The position numbers and the translations under genes are program-made. From Gammaproteobacteria bacterium (GTDB lineage Bacteria > Pseudomonadota > Gammaproteobacteria > UBA6429 > Thiohalophilaceae), in NCBI GenBank assembly GCA_013152045.1, contig JAADGZ010000113.1, positions 1 through 7,490 on the forward strand: 7,490 bases of DNA, given 5' to 3'. Below the pieces are notes generated by a model. That model did not search any database. It saw only the letters and a program-made list of their open reading frames with translations, and was not told the origin of the DNA. Shown here in pieces: positions 1-6,054 of this stretch; position 1 is the first letter of the stretch, and each line of letters begins with the position of its first letter.

Positions 1-10
1 TCAGTTTCAT
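1..10 (-). CDS. rapZ: RapZ N-terminus (partial, first three codons)
   Basis: Only the beginning is in the window. On the minus strand an ATG at 10-8 overlaps the TGA stop of the HPr kinase gene (9-7) in an ATGA arrangement, and the visible codons read M-K-L followed by a codon starting with A. RapZ proteins (RNase adapter / nucleotide-binding GlmZ regulator, P-loop family) typically begin M-K/R-L-I, and rapZ is the usual gene after ptsN or hprK in this locus. The identity therefore rests on gene order and three residues; the overlap suggests translational coupling to hprK. The rest of the gene lies beyond base 1. Confidence 0.55.
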
Positions 11-951
11 GATGCGTTATTCTTAATCAGTTTTCGTTGACGGTTAATGAAATCCTGAGCAGAATTATAACCGCGCAAGTGTAGGGCGTGGTTGCGTACT
101 GCGGTTTCAATGATGATGCTTAGATCCCGCCCCGGCCCCAGGGCCAGAACGACTTCAGGAATATCCATATCCAGCACCTTGAGGTATCGCTGGGCACAGT
201 CCAGTCGTTCCAGTGGAGTGTTGTTCTGTGAGCCAAAATTTTCCAGTTTGATGATCAGGCTCAGGCGTTTATCATTGAGAACTGCATTATCACCGAACAT
301 GGCACGCACGTTAAGTATTCCCAGGCCACGAACCTCAATAAAATCTGCCAGAAGATCTGGGCAACGGCCATGTATCCTATCTGGCGTGGTCTGGAAGAAT
401 TCCGGTGCGTCATCAGCAATAAGACGGTGACCTCGGGTTAATAATTCCAGCGCCAGCTCACTTTTTCCCGCCCCACTGGGACCGGTAAGTAGCACGCCCA
501 GCCCCAGTACTTCCATAAATACGCCGTGGATGATCTGTTTTTTGGAGAGAATGCTGTTGATATGAAAATCCATCACCTCGATAACCCGGCGGGCAGTACA
601 GGGGGAGCCGAGTAGTGGTGTGCCTGTGTCATTGGCGCATTGACGAAGTGCAGCCGACGGTGTGGTGGAGCAGGCAAAAATAATCATGGCTGGCCGGGCA
701 TCAAATAACTGACGCAGGGCATCCTCATAAATATCAGCTTCCAGTCCGGACAAATACTGTGTTTCAGTTGCGCCCAGCACCTGGATGCGGTTGGGGCGTA
801 TCAGATTCAGGTAACCCACCAAGTTGGGCTGGGGGCCAGACTGAGGTTCCAGAATCAGGCGATCAGTTTGAATTGTCTCAGATAACCAGAGCAGTTCCAA
901 CGGTTTTTGGTGGCTATCAAAGACGTCCTGTACCGTGAGATTCGTGGTCAT
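7..951 (-). CDS. hprK: HPr kinase/phosphorylase
   Basis: A 314-residue protein of the usual HprK/P length. This bifunctional enzyme phosphorylates a serine of the phosphocarrier HPr (here probably an NPr-like partner) and reverses the reaction by phosphorolysis in the cytoplasm. The N-terminal regulatory domain spans about 1-130. The catalytic domain shows the family His (His142, in IHGVF), Walker A GPSGAGKS at 157-164, the acidic pair Asp180-Asp181 in LIADDAPEF, and the HprK signature around 205-216 (IEVRGLGILNV). All key residues are present, so it looks active. The ATG lies 2 bases after the ptsN stop with no clear Shine-Dalgarno, so coupling to ptsN is likely. The stop overlaps the rapZ start. 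Placement with ptsN and rapZ suggests a role in the regulatory (non-sugar-transporting) PTS of proteobacteria; enterobacteria lack it. Confidence 0.96.
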   Translation of the reverse strand: MTTNLTVQDVFDSHQKPLELLWLSETIQTDRLILEPQSGPQPNLVGYLNLIRPNRIQVLGATETQYLSGLEADIYEDALRQLFDARPAMIIFACSTTPSAALRQCANDTGTPLLGSPCTARRVIEVMDFHINSILSKKQIIHGVFMEVLGLGVLLTGPSGAGKSELALELLTRGHRLIADDAPEFFQTTPDRIHGRCPDLLADFIEVRGLGILNVRAMFGDNAVLNDKRLSLIIKLENFGSQNNTPLERLDCAQRYLKVLDMDIPEVVLALGPGRDLSIIIETAVRNHALHLRGYNSAQDFINRQRKLIKNNAS

Positions 952-953
952 GA

Positions 954-1418
954 TTAGGTTTGGGGTTGTTGTCGTTCCCGGATAAGCGAATATATTTCAT
1001 GTTTGTCGCTGGCTTGGCGAAGACTGTCTCTGAAACTTTGTTCATTGAACAGGCTGGCCAGTTCGGAAAGAATGGCGAGATGTTCATCTGTTGATTCCTC
1101 GGGTACCAGCAGAGCAAATATTAAATCAACTGGCTCCCTGTCGATAGCATCGAAGTCGATGCCCTCGGCTAGCCGGATAAAGGCACCGCTAGCCTGGCGA
1201 GTATTTTTCACTCGACCATGAGGAATGGCTACGCCATAACCAACACCCGTGCTGCCTAGACGTTCACGAGATAGCAGACTATCAAAAATATCACCACTGG
1301 TGACATATACTTGATCCTGCGCCAGTAGTTGGCTGAGTGCTTCAAGCGCCCGCTTTTTACTGTGCGCGCCTATTTCGCAGGCAATCCGATCTTCGCTTAA
1401 CAGGTCACTGAGTTGCAT
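954..1418 (-). CDS. ptsN: PTS EIIA-Ntr regulatory protein
   Basis: A 154-residue single-domain EIIA of the mannitol/fructose type, the terminal phosphoacceptor of the nitrogen PTS (EI-Ntr, NPr, EIIA-Ntr). In other proteobacteria it influences potassium transport, sensor kinases and envelope stress. The phosphorylated His is His67 in the motif GVAIPHGR; a second conserved His of the active site is His113 (in STDEHLAIL). Length and ends match E. coli PtsN (about 163 residues). The start at 1418 has only a weak Shine-Dalgarno (CAGG close to the ATG). It is separated from hpf by 265 bases holding an inverted-repeat element, so it may be transcribed from its own promoter rather than only by readthrough from rpoN-hpf. 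It is followed 2 bases later by hprK. Confidence 0.96.
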   Translation of the reverse strand: MQLSDLLSEDRIACEIGAHSKKRALEALSQLLAQDQVYVTSGDIFDSLLSRERLGSTGVGYGVAIPHGRVKNTRQASGAFIRLAEGIDFDAIDREPVDLIFALLVPEESTDEHLAILSELASLFNEQSFRDSLRQASDKHEIYSLIRERQQPQT

Positions 1419-1471
1419 GCCTGGTTCTCATTAATTTGGATGATATATATATTCACTGCTGTCCCGTTAAT

Positions 1472-1477
1472 ATTATA
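1472..1477 (-). promoter_or_regulatory. Candidate -10 box for ptsN-hprK-rapZ
   Basis: Read on the minus strand these bases are TATAAT, a perfect -10 hexamer about 54 bases before the ptsN ATG. No good -35 sits at 16-18 bases spacing (1494-1501 gives at best ATCAGA or TCAGAA). The region is AT-rich, so chance occurrence is likely. If real, it lies just inside the left terminal repeat and would fire outward into ptsN. Confidence 0.25.
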
Positions 1478-1568
1478 ATAATATCTGCTAAGTTTCTGAT
1501 TCTAAGAATATTCTGTTAATCGAAGTCATTGAAGACCTGAAATAACAACATTCCAATATCGGAGCCAT

Positions 1569-1606
1569 CCCCTCTCCCCAACCCTCTCCCCATTGGGGAG
1601 AGGGAG
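1569..1606. repeat. CCCTCTCCCC hairpin repeat
   Basis: CCCTCTCCCC occurs at 1570-1579 and again at 1582-1591, followed by a 3-base loop and the exact complement GGGGAGAGGG at 1595-1604. The second copy forms a perfect 10-bp, GC-rich stem; the first copy could compete for the same partner arm. Sequences of this CCCTCTCCCC / GGGGAGAGGG type are known as dispersed intergenic repeats in many proteobacterial genomes (general knowledge, not checked). No T-tract follows on either strand, so it is not a classical terminator, but it could stabilise RNA ends or slow polymerase. Confidence 0.7.
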
Positions 1607-1638
1607 TTAACGGAACAGCAGTGATATATATTATTTCA

Positions 1639-1674
1639 AATGCCCCGGTTATTCAAAATGAATACCGGGGCATT
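1639..1674 (-). terminator. Putative terminator after hpf
   Basis: AATGCCCCGGT...ATTC at 1639-1654 pairs with GAATACCGGGGCATT at 1660-1674 around an AAAAT loop (1655-1659), with a single bulged base. The GC-rich stem starts about 10 bases after the hpf stop, where a transcript end would be expected. On the minus strand the stem is followed by TTTGAAAT-type sequence rather than a long T run, so termination may be partial or the stem may mainly protect the 3' end. Confidence 0.55.
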
Positions 1675-1683
1675 GAACGTTAG

Positions 1684-2019
1684 TTAATCTTCTTCCACCG
1701 TGGCCTGGCGTTTCGGGCTGCCGTTACCGCGATGATGATTAGTTACTTTTTCCTTGTGCTTTTTGATTTGTCGATCCAGTTTGTCAATCATGGAATCGAT
1801 GGCAGCATACATATCTTCGTGTTCGGCTTCGGCAAACAGATTACCTCCACTGACATGGATAGTTGCTTCGGCCTTTTGCCTGAGTTTTTCGAGGCTTAAT
1901 ATAACGTGGACGTTGGTCACATGATCAAAATGCCGCTCAATCCGTTCGAGTTTGCTGACCACATAGTCATGGAGTGAATCAGTAACTTCGAGATGATGTC
2001 CTGTTATATTCAGTTGCAT
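1684..2019 (-). CDS. hpf: Ribosome hibernation promoting factor (short HPF)
   Basis: A 111-residue protein of the HPF/YfiA family (sigma-54 modulation protein), which binds the decoding region of the 30S subunit and in gammaproteobacteria helps form inactive 100S ribosome dimers. It opens with the family pattern MQLNITGHHLEVTDSL, has the beta-alpha-beta-beta-beta-alpha fold region over about 1-95 with conserved IHVSGGNLFAEAEHEDMYAAIDSMIDKL, and a basic helix KLDRQIKKHKEK. It lacks the second domain of long HPF. A low-complexity tail of about 16 residues (HHRGNGSPKRQATVEED) goes past E. coli HPF (95 residues). It starts 20 bases after the rpoN stop with a consensus Shine-Dalgarno, so it is co-transcribed with rpoN but probably translated much more strongly. 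Confidence 0.95.
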   Translation of the reverse strand: MQLNITGHHLEVTDSLHDYVVSKLERIERHFDHVTNVHVILSLEKLRQKAEATIHVSGGNLFAEAEHEDMYAAIDSMIDKLDRQIKKHKEKVTNHHRGNGSPKRQATVEED

Positions 2020-2027
2020 AGAGTGTT

Positions 2028-2033
2028 CCTCCT
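2028..2033 (-). promoter_or_regulatory. Strong Shine-Dalgarno of hpf
   Basis: The minus strand reads AGGAGG here, 8 bases before the hpf ATG at 2019-2017. It is the only consensus ribosome binding site in the window; rpoN just upstream and lptB have none that is obvious. It fits the need for large amounts of HPF relative to sigma-54 from one transcript, and it fixes the hpf start. Confidence 0.85.
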
Positions 2034-2039
2034 AGATAT

Positions 2040-3518
2040 TTATGCGAGGCGTTTACGTTCATTTGAGGGTGGTATGGCCAGTGTCTCCCGATATTTTGCA
2101 ACGGTACGACGTGCGACCATGATTCCCTGATCAGAAAGTATGTTGGCGATTTTACTGTCACTTAATGGTTTATTGGGCAGTTCGGCGGCAACTAACTTTT
2201 TAATCAGGGCGCGAATTGCCGTGGCGGAACACTCGCCGCCACTGGCAGTGGAAACATGACTGGAAAAGAAATATTTGAGTTCGAAGATGCCACGCGGGGT
2301 ATGCATGTATTTTCGCGTGGTAACGCGGGAAATCGTGGATTCGTGCATATCGACCTTTTCGGCAATGTCGTGCAATACCAGGGCCTTCATCGCCTCTTCA
2401 CCGTGTTCGAGGAAATCAGCCTGACGCTCGACGATGCAACGGGAAACTTTGAGCAGCGTTTCATTGCGGCTAATCAGGCTTTTGATAAACCAGCGGGCTT
2501 CCTGCAGGTGGTTCTTCAGACAGGTGTTGTCTTTGCTGTCATTGACTTTTTTGATCAGGCTGGCGTAATGCGGATTGACCCGTAGTCGGGGAGCTGCATC
2601 GGAATTCAGCTCTACCTGCCAGCGGCCCTTGACCTTGGTAACAATCACATCCGGAATAATGTATTCCGGCTGGCTGTCGGTGATCTGACCGCCGGGACGG
2701 GGGTTGAGTGACTGAATCAGGCGAATAATTTCTTTCAATGATTCTTCGCTGATTTTCATGCGCCGTGTCAGCTGGGCATAGTCACGGTTGGCCAGCAGCT
2801 CGAAGTGCTCGTTAACCAGCTGGATGGCCGGCTGCAGCCATTCAGATTCAAGTGGAAACTGGTTTAGTTGCAGGCTCAGACTTTCGCGCAAGTCCCGTGC
2901 AGCAACCCCGGCAGGATCGAAGTTCTGGATCCGATGTAGCACCGCCTCAACTTCATCGAGCTCGATTTCCTCAAGATCATTAACCAGTGCCTGATGAATT
3001 TCCTCGATTGAGGTGCCGAGATAGCCATCATCATTGATAGAATCAATGAGCACCTCGGCTATCGCTTGATCAGTTTCTGAAAATGGAGTCAGTTCCATTT
3101 GCCAGTGCAAATGATCCTGCAGGGATTCCCCGCTACTACCAGAGACCTCGAAGTCGTGTTCGACTGCGCTGCTGGCTGAGGATGGTGGGGTAATCGAGTC
3201 GTAGATATCGTCCCAGCTGGAATCGGTCGGCAATTCGTCGGGGATAGTAGAATCTTCAGTCGGGCCTTTGATTTCAGCCGCTTCTGTCTCTTGTTTACTG
3301 GCCGTTATCTCAGTTTCTGCGGTATTTTCAGAATCATTCTTATTCGTGGATGGGTTGTTGTGATCATCATCCAGTTCCAGCATTAAATTGGAGTCCAGCG
3401 CATCCTGGATTTCAGTATGCAGCTCCAATGTGGATAGCTGTAGCAAACGAATTGCTTGCTGCAACTGAGGAGTCATGGTCAGGTGTTGACCGAGTCGGAG
3501 TTGTAAAGCTTGTTTCAT
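2040..3518 (-). CDS. rpoN: RNA polymerase sigma-54 factor
   Basis: A 492-residue sigma-54 of normal length (E. coli 477), directing RNA polymerase to -24/-12 promoters that need AAA+ activators. Region I (1-50) has the glutamine/leucine-rich start, with [19 protein letters not shown] at 15-33, which locks the holoenzyme until activated. Region II (about 51-130) is acidic, low-complexity and variable, rich in D, E, S and T. The core-binding region III covers about 135-330 ([24 protein letters not shown]). The helix-turn-helix lies near 389-420 ([19 protein letters not shown]), and the RpoN box [10 protein letters not shown] is at 469-478. The start matches family N-termini, yet the 20 bases before the ATG show no Shine-Dalgarno. 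It is preceded by a 541-base gap after lptB and followed by hpf at 20 bases. Confidence 0.98.
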   Translation of the reverse strand: MKQALQLRLGQHLTMTPQLQQAIRLLQLSTLELHTEIQDALDSNLMLELDDDHNNPSTNKNDSENTAETEITASKQETEAAEIKGPTEDSTIPDELPTDSSWDDIYDSITPPSSASSAVEHDFEVSGSSGESLQDHLHWQMELTPFSETDQAIAEVLIDSINDDGYLGTSIEEIHQALVNDLEEIELDEVEAVLHRIQNFDPAGVAARDLRESLSLQLNQFPLESEWLQPAIQLVNEHFELLANRDYAQLTRRMKISEESLKEIIRLIQSLNPRPGGQITDSQPEYIIPDVIVTKVKGRWQVELNSDAAPRLRVNPHYASLIKKVNDSKDNTCLKNHLQEARWFIKSLISRNETLLKVSRCIVERQADFLEHGEEAMKALVLHDIAEKVDMHESTISRVTTRKYMHTPRGIFELKYFFSSHVSTASGGECSATAIRALIKKLVAAELPNKPLSDSKIANILSDQGIMVARRTVAKYRETLAIPPSNERKRLA

Positions 3519-3682
3519 ATTTTATATTTGGGGATCTCAGCTGGTAGGAAATGGTTACCAACTATATTAATTTTAGCTTATTTCAATTTGTAGTGCAGGA
3601 AATTTGGCATACTTTTTTCATAACAATTAAATTGACAAAGCGGAAAATGTATTAACATTTTTTTTGCAGGAATTATTTTTCT

Positions 3683-3707
3683 AAAAATGCCCTAAAGTCT
3701 CTTAGGG
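3683..3707 (-). terminator. Weak rho-independent terminator candidate
   Basis: On the minus strand CCCTAA and TTAGGG arms (3707-3702 and 3695-3690) enclose a 6-base loop and are followed by CATTTTT (3689-3683). The stem is only 6 bp and half AT, so termination would be weak. It lies about 350 bases past the lptB stop and 165 bases before the rpoN start, where it could end leftover lpt transcription before the rpoN promoter. Confidence 0.35.
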
Positions 3708-3814
3708 TGTGAATAAAAATCCGGATTATGAGACAGGGGATAACCAATAGATTCACTGGGATATCGGCCGTTTCTTTATTGACTTTACGTCACTCTAATT
3801 TAATTTAGGTAAAC

Positions 3815-3831
3815 CACCGCCTCTGGCGGTG
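3815..3831. repeat. CACCGCC/GGCGGTG stem-loop
   Basis: CACCGCC (3815-3821) pairs perfectly with GGCGGTG (3825-3831) over a TCT loop. On neither strand does a T-run follow directly, so it is more like a REP-type palindrome than a terminator. It is a single copy in this window; only a genome-wide count would show whether it is a repeat family. Confidence 0.45.
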
Positions 3832-3882
3832 AGACTCAAAAAGGCTCTGCCGTTTCGTCGTGCGGAGGAGGTCATTTTTCTC

Positions 3883-3905
3883 GTTCCCACGCTCTGCGTG
3901 GGAAC
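3883..3905. repeat. REP-like hairpin, copy 1
   Basis: GTTCCCACGC (3883-3892) and GCGTGGGAAC (3896-3905) form a perfect 10-bp stem with a TCT loop. It is the rpoN-proximal member of the facing pair. Confidence 0.75.
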
Positions 3906-3999
3906 GCATACCGAAGCTTAGTCAATGGATCGATCCTGCCACAAGCTCATTAGCCTGGGACAAACGCATTTTGTTAGCCTGACAATGCCGCATTATGCA

Positions 4000-4020
4000 T
4001 TCCCACGCAGAGCGTGGGAA
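4000..4020. repeat. REP-like hairpin, copy 2 (inverted)
   Basis: TTCCCACGC (4000-4008) and GCGTGGGAA (4012-4020) form a perfect 9-bp stem with an AGA loop, the complement of the loop in copy 1, as expected for an inverted copy. It begins 40 bases after the lptB stop and would lie in the 3' end of an lpt transcript, where it could hinder exonucleases. Confidence 0.75.
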
Positions 4021-4059
4021 CGAGAGACATAGTTTGATTTAAAAATAATAAAGTTGGTT

Positions 4060-4806
4060 TTATAGGCGGAAATGTTCACCCAGATAGACTTTTCTGACCT
4101 GGCTGTCAGCTAGCAGGGAGTCAGGATCACCGGCAGCAATCATTTGACCAGAATTCATGATGTAGGCGCGCTCACAAATGCCCAGTGTTTCGCGTACGTT
4201 GTGATCGGTAATCAGCACACCGATGTCACGTTCGCTCAGGTGTTTGATAATGCCCTGAATATCCAGTACCGAGATCGGATCCACGCCAGCGAAAGGTTCA
4301 TCGAGCAAAATAAATCGGGGTTCGGTCGCCAGTGCCCGGGCGATTTCTACCCGTCGGCGCTCGCCGCCGGAAAGGCTGACACCAATATTGTGGCGGATGT
4401 GGGTAATATGAAGTTCTTCCAGCAGTTCTTCCAGTTTTTGCTCTTGTTGAAAACGGCTCAGTTCGGAACGGGTCTGGAGAATGGCCATGATGTTATCGGC
4501 TACCGACAGTTTGCGAAAAATAGAGGCTTCCTGCGGCAGATAGCCAATACCGTTACGCGCGCGCAGATGCAGCGGCAGGGGGGTAATATCTTTATCGTCC
4601 AGATAAATGCTGCCCTTGTCTGCACTCACCAGTCCTACGATCATATAGAATGAGGTGGTTTTCCCGGCACCATTCGGTCCTAGCAGGCCGACGACTTCGC
4701 CACTTTTTATATTAAGAGACACATCCTGCACCACATCACGACCTTTGTAAGATTTGGCCAGATGGCGGGCACTGAGTTCACTTCGGGAAGGATTAGAGTC
4801 GTTCAT
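4060..4806 (-). CDS. lptB: LPS export ABC transporter ATPase LptB
   Basis: A 248-residue ABC ATPase, the cytoplasmic motor that with LptF and LptG extracts lipopolysaccharide from the inner membrane and pushes it along the LptC-LptA-LptD bridge. Walker A GPNGAGKT lies at 43-50, the Q-loop Gln92 in GYLPQEAS, the ABC signature LSGGE at 145-149, Walker B ILLDE at 166-170 with catalytic Glu170, and the H-loop His202 in [10 protein letters not shown]. The [19 protein letters not shown] stretch is typical of LptB rather than of the related LivF/LivG subunits. The ATG overlaps the lptA stop (ATGA, 4806-4803) with no Shine-Dalgarno, so translation is probably coupled. lptF and lptG are not here; they usually sit elsewhere on the chromosome. 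Confidence 0.98.
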   Translation of the reverse strand: MNDSNPSRSELSARHLAKSYKGRDVVQDVSLNIKSGEVVGLLGPNGAGKTTSFYMIVGLVSADKGSIYLDDKDITPLPLHLRARNGIGYLPQEASIFRKLSVADNIMAILQTRSELSRFQQEQKLEELLEELHITHIRHNIGVSLSGGERRRVEIARALATEPRFILLDEPFAGVDPISVLDIQGIIKHLSERDIGVLITDHNVRETLGICERAYIMNSGQMIAAGDPDSLLADSQVRKVYLGEHFRL

Positions 4807-5504
4807 GGTGTTTCGTCAGCGGCGGCTGGTTGTTCCGGTAGCTCAGACTGCCAGGGTGGAGTAGGTTGCCAGAGAGGCGCTGATTGCCAGAAATGGGTAA
4901 GTTGTACTGAGGCAGCCGGTTGCCGGGGAGGTATCGGTGGCCAGAGCGCCGATGGCAAGGCGGTAGATTGTTTCGTTGCCGCATTGTTGGTAGCGGTATT
5001 TTTGGGCACGATCACGGCACGAACGCGACCGGATTTCTTGCCCTCTGAATTGGCGGAGATGCGGCTGTTGCGTGTGTCATATTCGATATGTTCACCGGAA
5101 AACCGGCTGCCGCCCTGCCAGACTTCGGCCTCTTTCATTAGAAATAGCTGATCGGTGCTGGCAAAATATTCCATGCGCAGAGCCTGTGAGTAGACTACTT
5201 CGGCACTGTTGTCAGGGATTTGCTGCAGTTTTGCCGGGCTGCCAATGATGATTAGTTTGTTTAGCAGGCCATCGACCAAATAGATGTACACCTCGTCAGC
5301 ATCTATTTTCAGACTGCCCTGGGTAATATGCACGTTGCCAATATAATGGCTGAAACCTTTGGATTTTTCTGCAACCATACGGTCGGCATCGATATGAATG
5401 GGTTGTTGCCGATCGCCGCTGAGGGCGTATACCGCTGATACATGCGTCAAGATCAGCACTAATAGTGATAGTAGCAAGAGGGGTTTAAGGCCTGGATACG
5501 TCAT
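4803..5504 (-). CDS. lptA: LPS transport periplasmic protein LptA with repeat tail
   Basis: A 233-residue OstA-domain protein that forms the periplasmic beta-jellyroll bridge carrying lipopolysaccharide from LptC to LptD. Residues 1-27 make a signal peptide with a long leucine-rich core ([12 protein letters not shown]) and a likely cut after VYA. The jellyroll spans about 35-152 ([44 protein letters not shown]). E. coli LptA has 185 residues; the extra length here is a C-terminal tail (about 168-233) rich in Pro, Trp, Gln and Ala that contains seven tandem hexads at 188-229. An AGAGGA ribosome binding site (5514-5509) precedes the ATG. It overlaps lptC by 20 bases and lptB by 4. Confidence 0.95.
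   Translation of the reverse strand: MTYPGLKPLLLLSLLVLILTHVSAVYALSGDRQQPIHIDADRMVAEKSKGFSHYIGNVHITQGSLKIDADEVYIYLVDGLLNKLIIIGSPAKLQQIPDNSAEVVYSQALRMEYFASTDQLFLMKEAEVWQGGSRFSGEHIEYDTRNSRISANSEGKKSGRVRAVIVPKNTATNNAATKQSTALPSALWPPIPPRQPAASVQLTHFWQSAPLWQPTPPWQSELPEQPAAADETP
4818..4943 (-). repeat. Seven 18-base tandem units in the lptA 3' end
   Basis: Coding residues 188-229 of LptA divide into hexads [36 protein letters not shown] and EQPAAA. At DNA level the plus-strand word TGCCAG recurs at 4849, 4867 and 4885, with TGCCGG at 4921 and GGCCAG at 4939, all in an 18-base register. The middle units have drifted, so the array is old or under weak constraint. Confidence 0.75.
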
Positions 5505-6054
5505 ATATTCCTCTTGTATCAGCCAGAAATTCCAGTCGTCCCAGACGCAGGTCGGCGCGCATACCTACGGCCGTAGTTTGATGATAGCCGCGGGTCAGTT
5601 TAACGGCGGCAGCAGTTTCGGCATAGTCACGTTGGGTGTCGATACGTAAATCCCGTGTCAGTAATTGCATTCTGGTGCGGGCGTCACCGGGTTGGCGGAT
5701 GTCCACAGCGCCATTGAGATGAATGCGCCGGCCGTCATCATAGACTACTCCTTGCTCAGCCACCATGATCCAGGGGGGCTGTTTTTTAGTGAACATTCTG
5801 AGTACCGGTGCGGTTAGTTGCAGGGTGTTATCATCCGGGTAGTGATTCAGTCGCCGACTTGCCAGGCGATAGTGCAGACTACCATCGGCATTGAATACCT
5901 TGGCCTTGAGACCCTCGATAAAATAATCAGGCTCATGTCGTAGAGCGGTTGTTTCCTCAATCGTTTTATGTTCGATAGCATCGAGCAACCAGTTGGCGAA
6001 GGCGCTGAGCATGACGACAAACAGTAAACTAAGGAAATAATGCAGACGGCTCAT
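5485..6054 (-). CDS. lptC: LPS export protein LptC
   Basis: A 189-residue bitopic protein (E. coli 191), anchored in the inner membrane and passing lipopolysaccharide from the LptB2FG extractor to LptA. One membrane segment lies at about 6-24 (YFLSLLFVVMLSAFANWLL), followed by a periplasmic jellyroll opening with the family pattern EPDYFIEGLKAKVFNADGSLHYRL at 41-64 and ending in [13 protein letters not shown]. Its ATG overlaps the kdsC stop (ATGA at 6054-6051). No Shine-Dalgarno precedes it; the kdsC end is T-rich there, so coupling to kdsC translation is likely. Its 3' end overlaps lptA by 20 bases, which places the lptA ribosome binding site inside lptC. Confidence 0.93.
   Translation of the reverse strand: MSRLHYFLSLLFVVMLSAFANWLLDAIEHKTIEETTALRHEPDYFIEGLKAKVFNADGSLHYRLASRRLNHYPDDNTLQLTAPVLRMFTKKQPPWIMVAEQGVVYDDGRRIHLNGAVDIRQPGDARTRMQLLTRDLRIDTQRDYAETAAAVKLTRGYHQTTAVGMRADLRLGRLEFLADTRGIYDVSRP

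Larger units (their letters stand above)
1454..1623. repeat. Inverted-repeat-bounded element, MITE-like
   Basis: Two 17-base ends face each other: CACTGCTGTCCCGTTAA at 1454-1470 and the reverse complement of 1607-1623 (CACTGCTGTTCCGTTAA), identical at 16 of 17 positions. Both continue outward into AT-rich TATATAT tracts (1443-1452 and 1624-1634). The 170-base interval has no gene and contains the GC-rich hairpin repeat at 1569-1606 and AT-rich palindromes (for example GAATATTC at 1506-1513). The layout looks like a small non-autonomous element or nested REP-type repeat inserted between hpf and ptsN. The inverted repeat is seen directly; mobility is inferred, and I cannot identify a clean target duplication in the AT-rich flanks. 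Confidence 0.6.
3877..4027. repeat. Facing pair of REP-like repeats (BIME/MITE-like)
   Basis: The 33 bases at 3877-3909 and the reverse complement of 3995-4027 agree at 31 positions, giving a 151-base unit bounded by inverted copies around an 85-base spacer. Each copy is itself a palindrome. The spacer carries no gene and contains a direct repeat TTAGCCTG at 3950-3957 and 3974-3981. Motifs of the CTCGTTCCCACGC...GCGTGGGAA kind are widely scattered in bacterial intergenic regions (general knowledge). Paired inverted REPs recall BIMEs mobilised by RAYT transposases, although no transposase gene is in the window. Confidence 0.7.
3519..4059. other. lptB-rpoN intergenic region, repeat-rich
   Basis: In E. 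coli these genes are only tens of bases apart; here 541 bases intervene and no convincing gene is present. From rpoN outward it holds an AT-rich leader (3519-3690) that should contain the rpoN promoter. The best -10-like hexamer on the minus strand is TAAAAT at 3575-3570, but no good -35 accompanies it. A hairpin with a T-tract sits at 3683-3707, a second hairpin at 3815-3831, and a facing pair of REP-like hairpins at 3877-4027. The remaining 3708-3814 and 3832-3876 show nothing I recognise. The region separates the lpt block from rpoN-hpf and probably makes rpoN independently transcribed. Confidence 0.7.

Noticed and set aside
1569..1606. Rho-independent terminator at the CCCTCTCCCC hairpin
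   Set aside because: Strong stem, but no T-run on either strand; better explained as a dispersed hairpin repeat.
2040..3518. Possible divergence or damage of sigma-54 in its acidic region II
   Set aside because: Region II is naturally variable and low-complexity in this family; regions I and III, the helix-turn-helix and the RpoN box are intact.
3605..3625. Possible sigma-54 promoter starting TTGGCA on the plus strand
   Set aside because: No GC at the -12 position at the required spacing and no gene downstream on that strand; no -24/-12 site was found in the minus direction before rpoN either.
3728..3808. 26-codon plus-strand reading frame in the lptB-rpoN gap
   Set aside because: No ribosome binding site, no recognisable sequence, antisense to all neighbours; length expected by chance.
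3877..4027. CRISPR-like repeat pair
   Set aside because: Only two copies, in opposite orientation, each internally palindromic, with one 85-base spacer; this fits a REP doublet, not a CRISPR array.
4144..4653. 169-codon plus-strand frame opposite lptB (and similar plus-strand frames opposite hprK, ptsN, rpoN, lptA and kdsD)
   Set aside because: They lie wholly or almost wholly inside well-identified genes on the opposite strand, with compositions typical of frame shadows and no family motifs.
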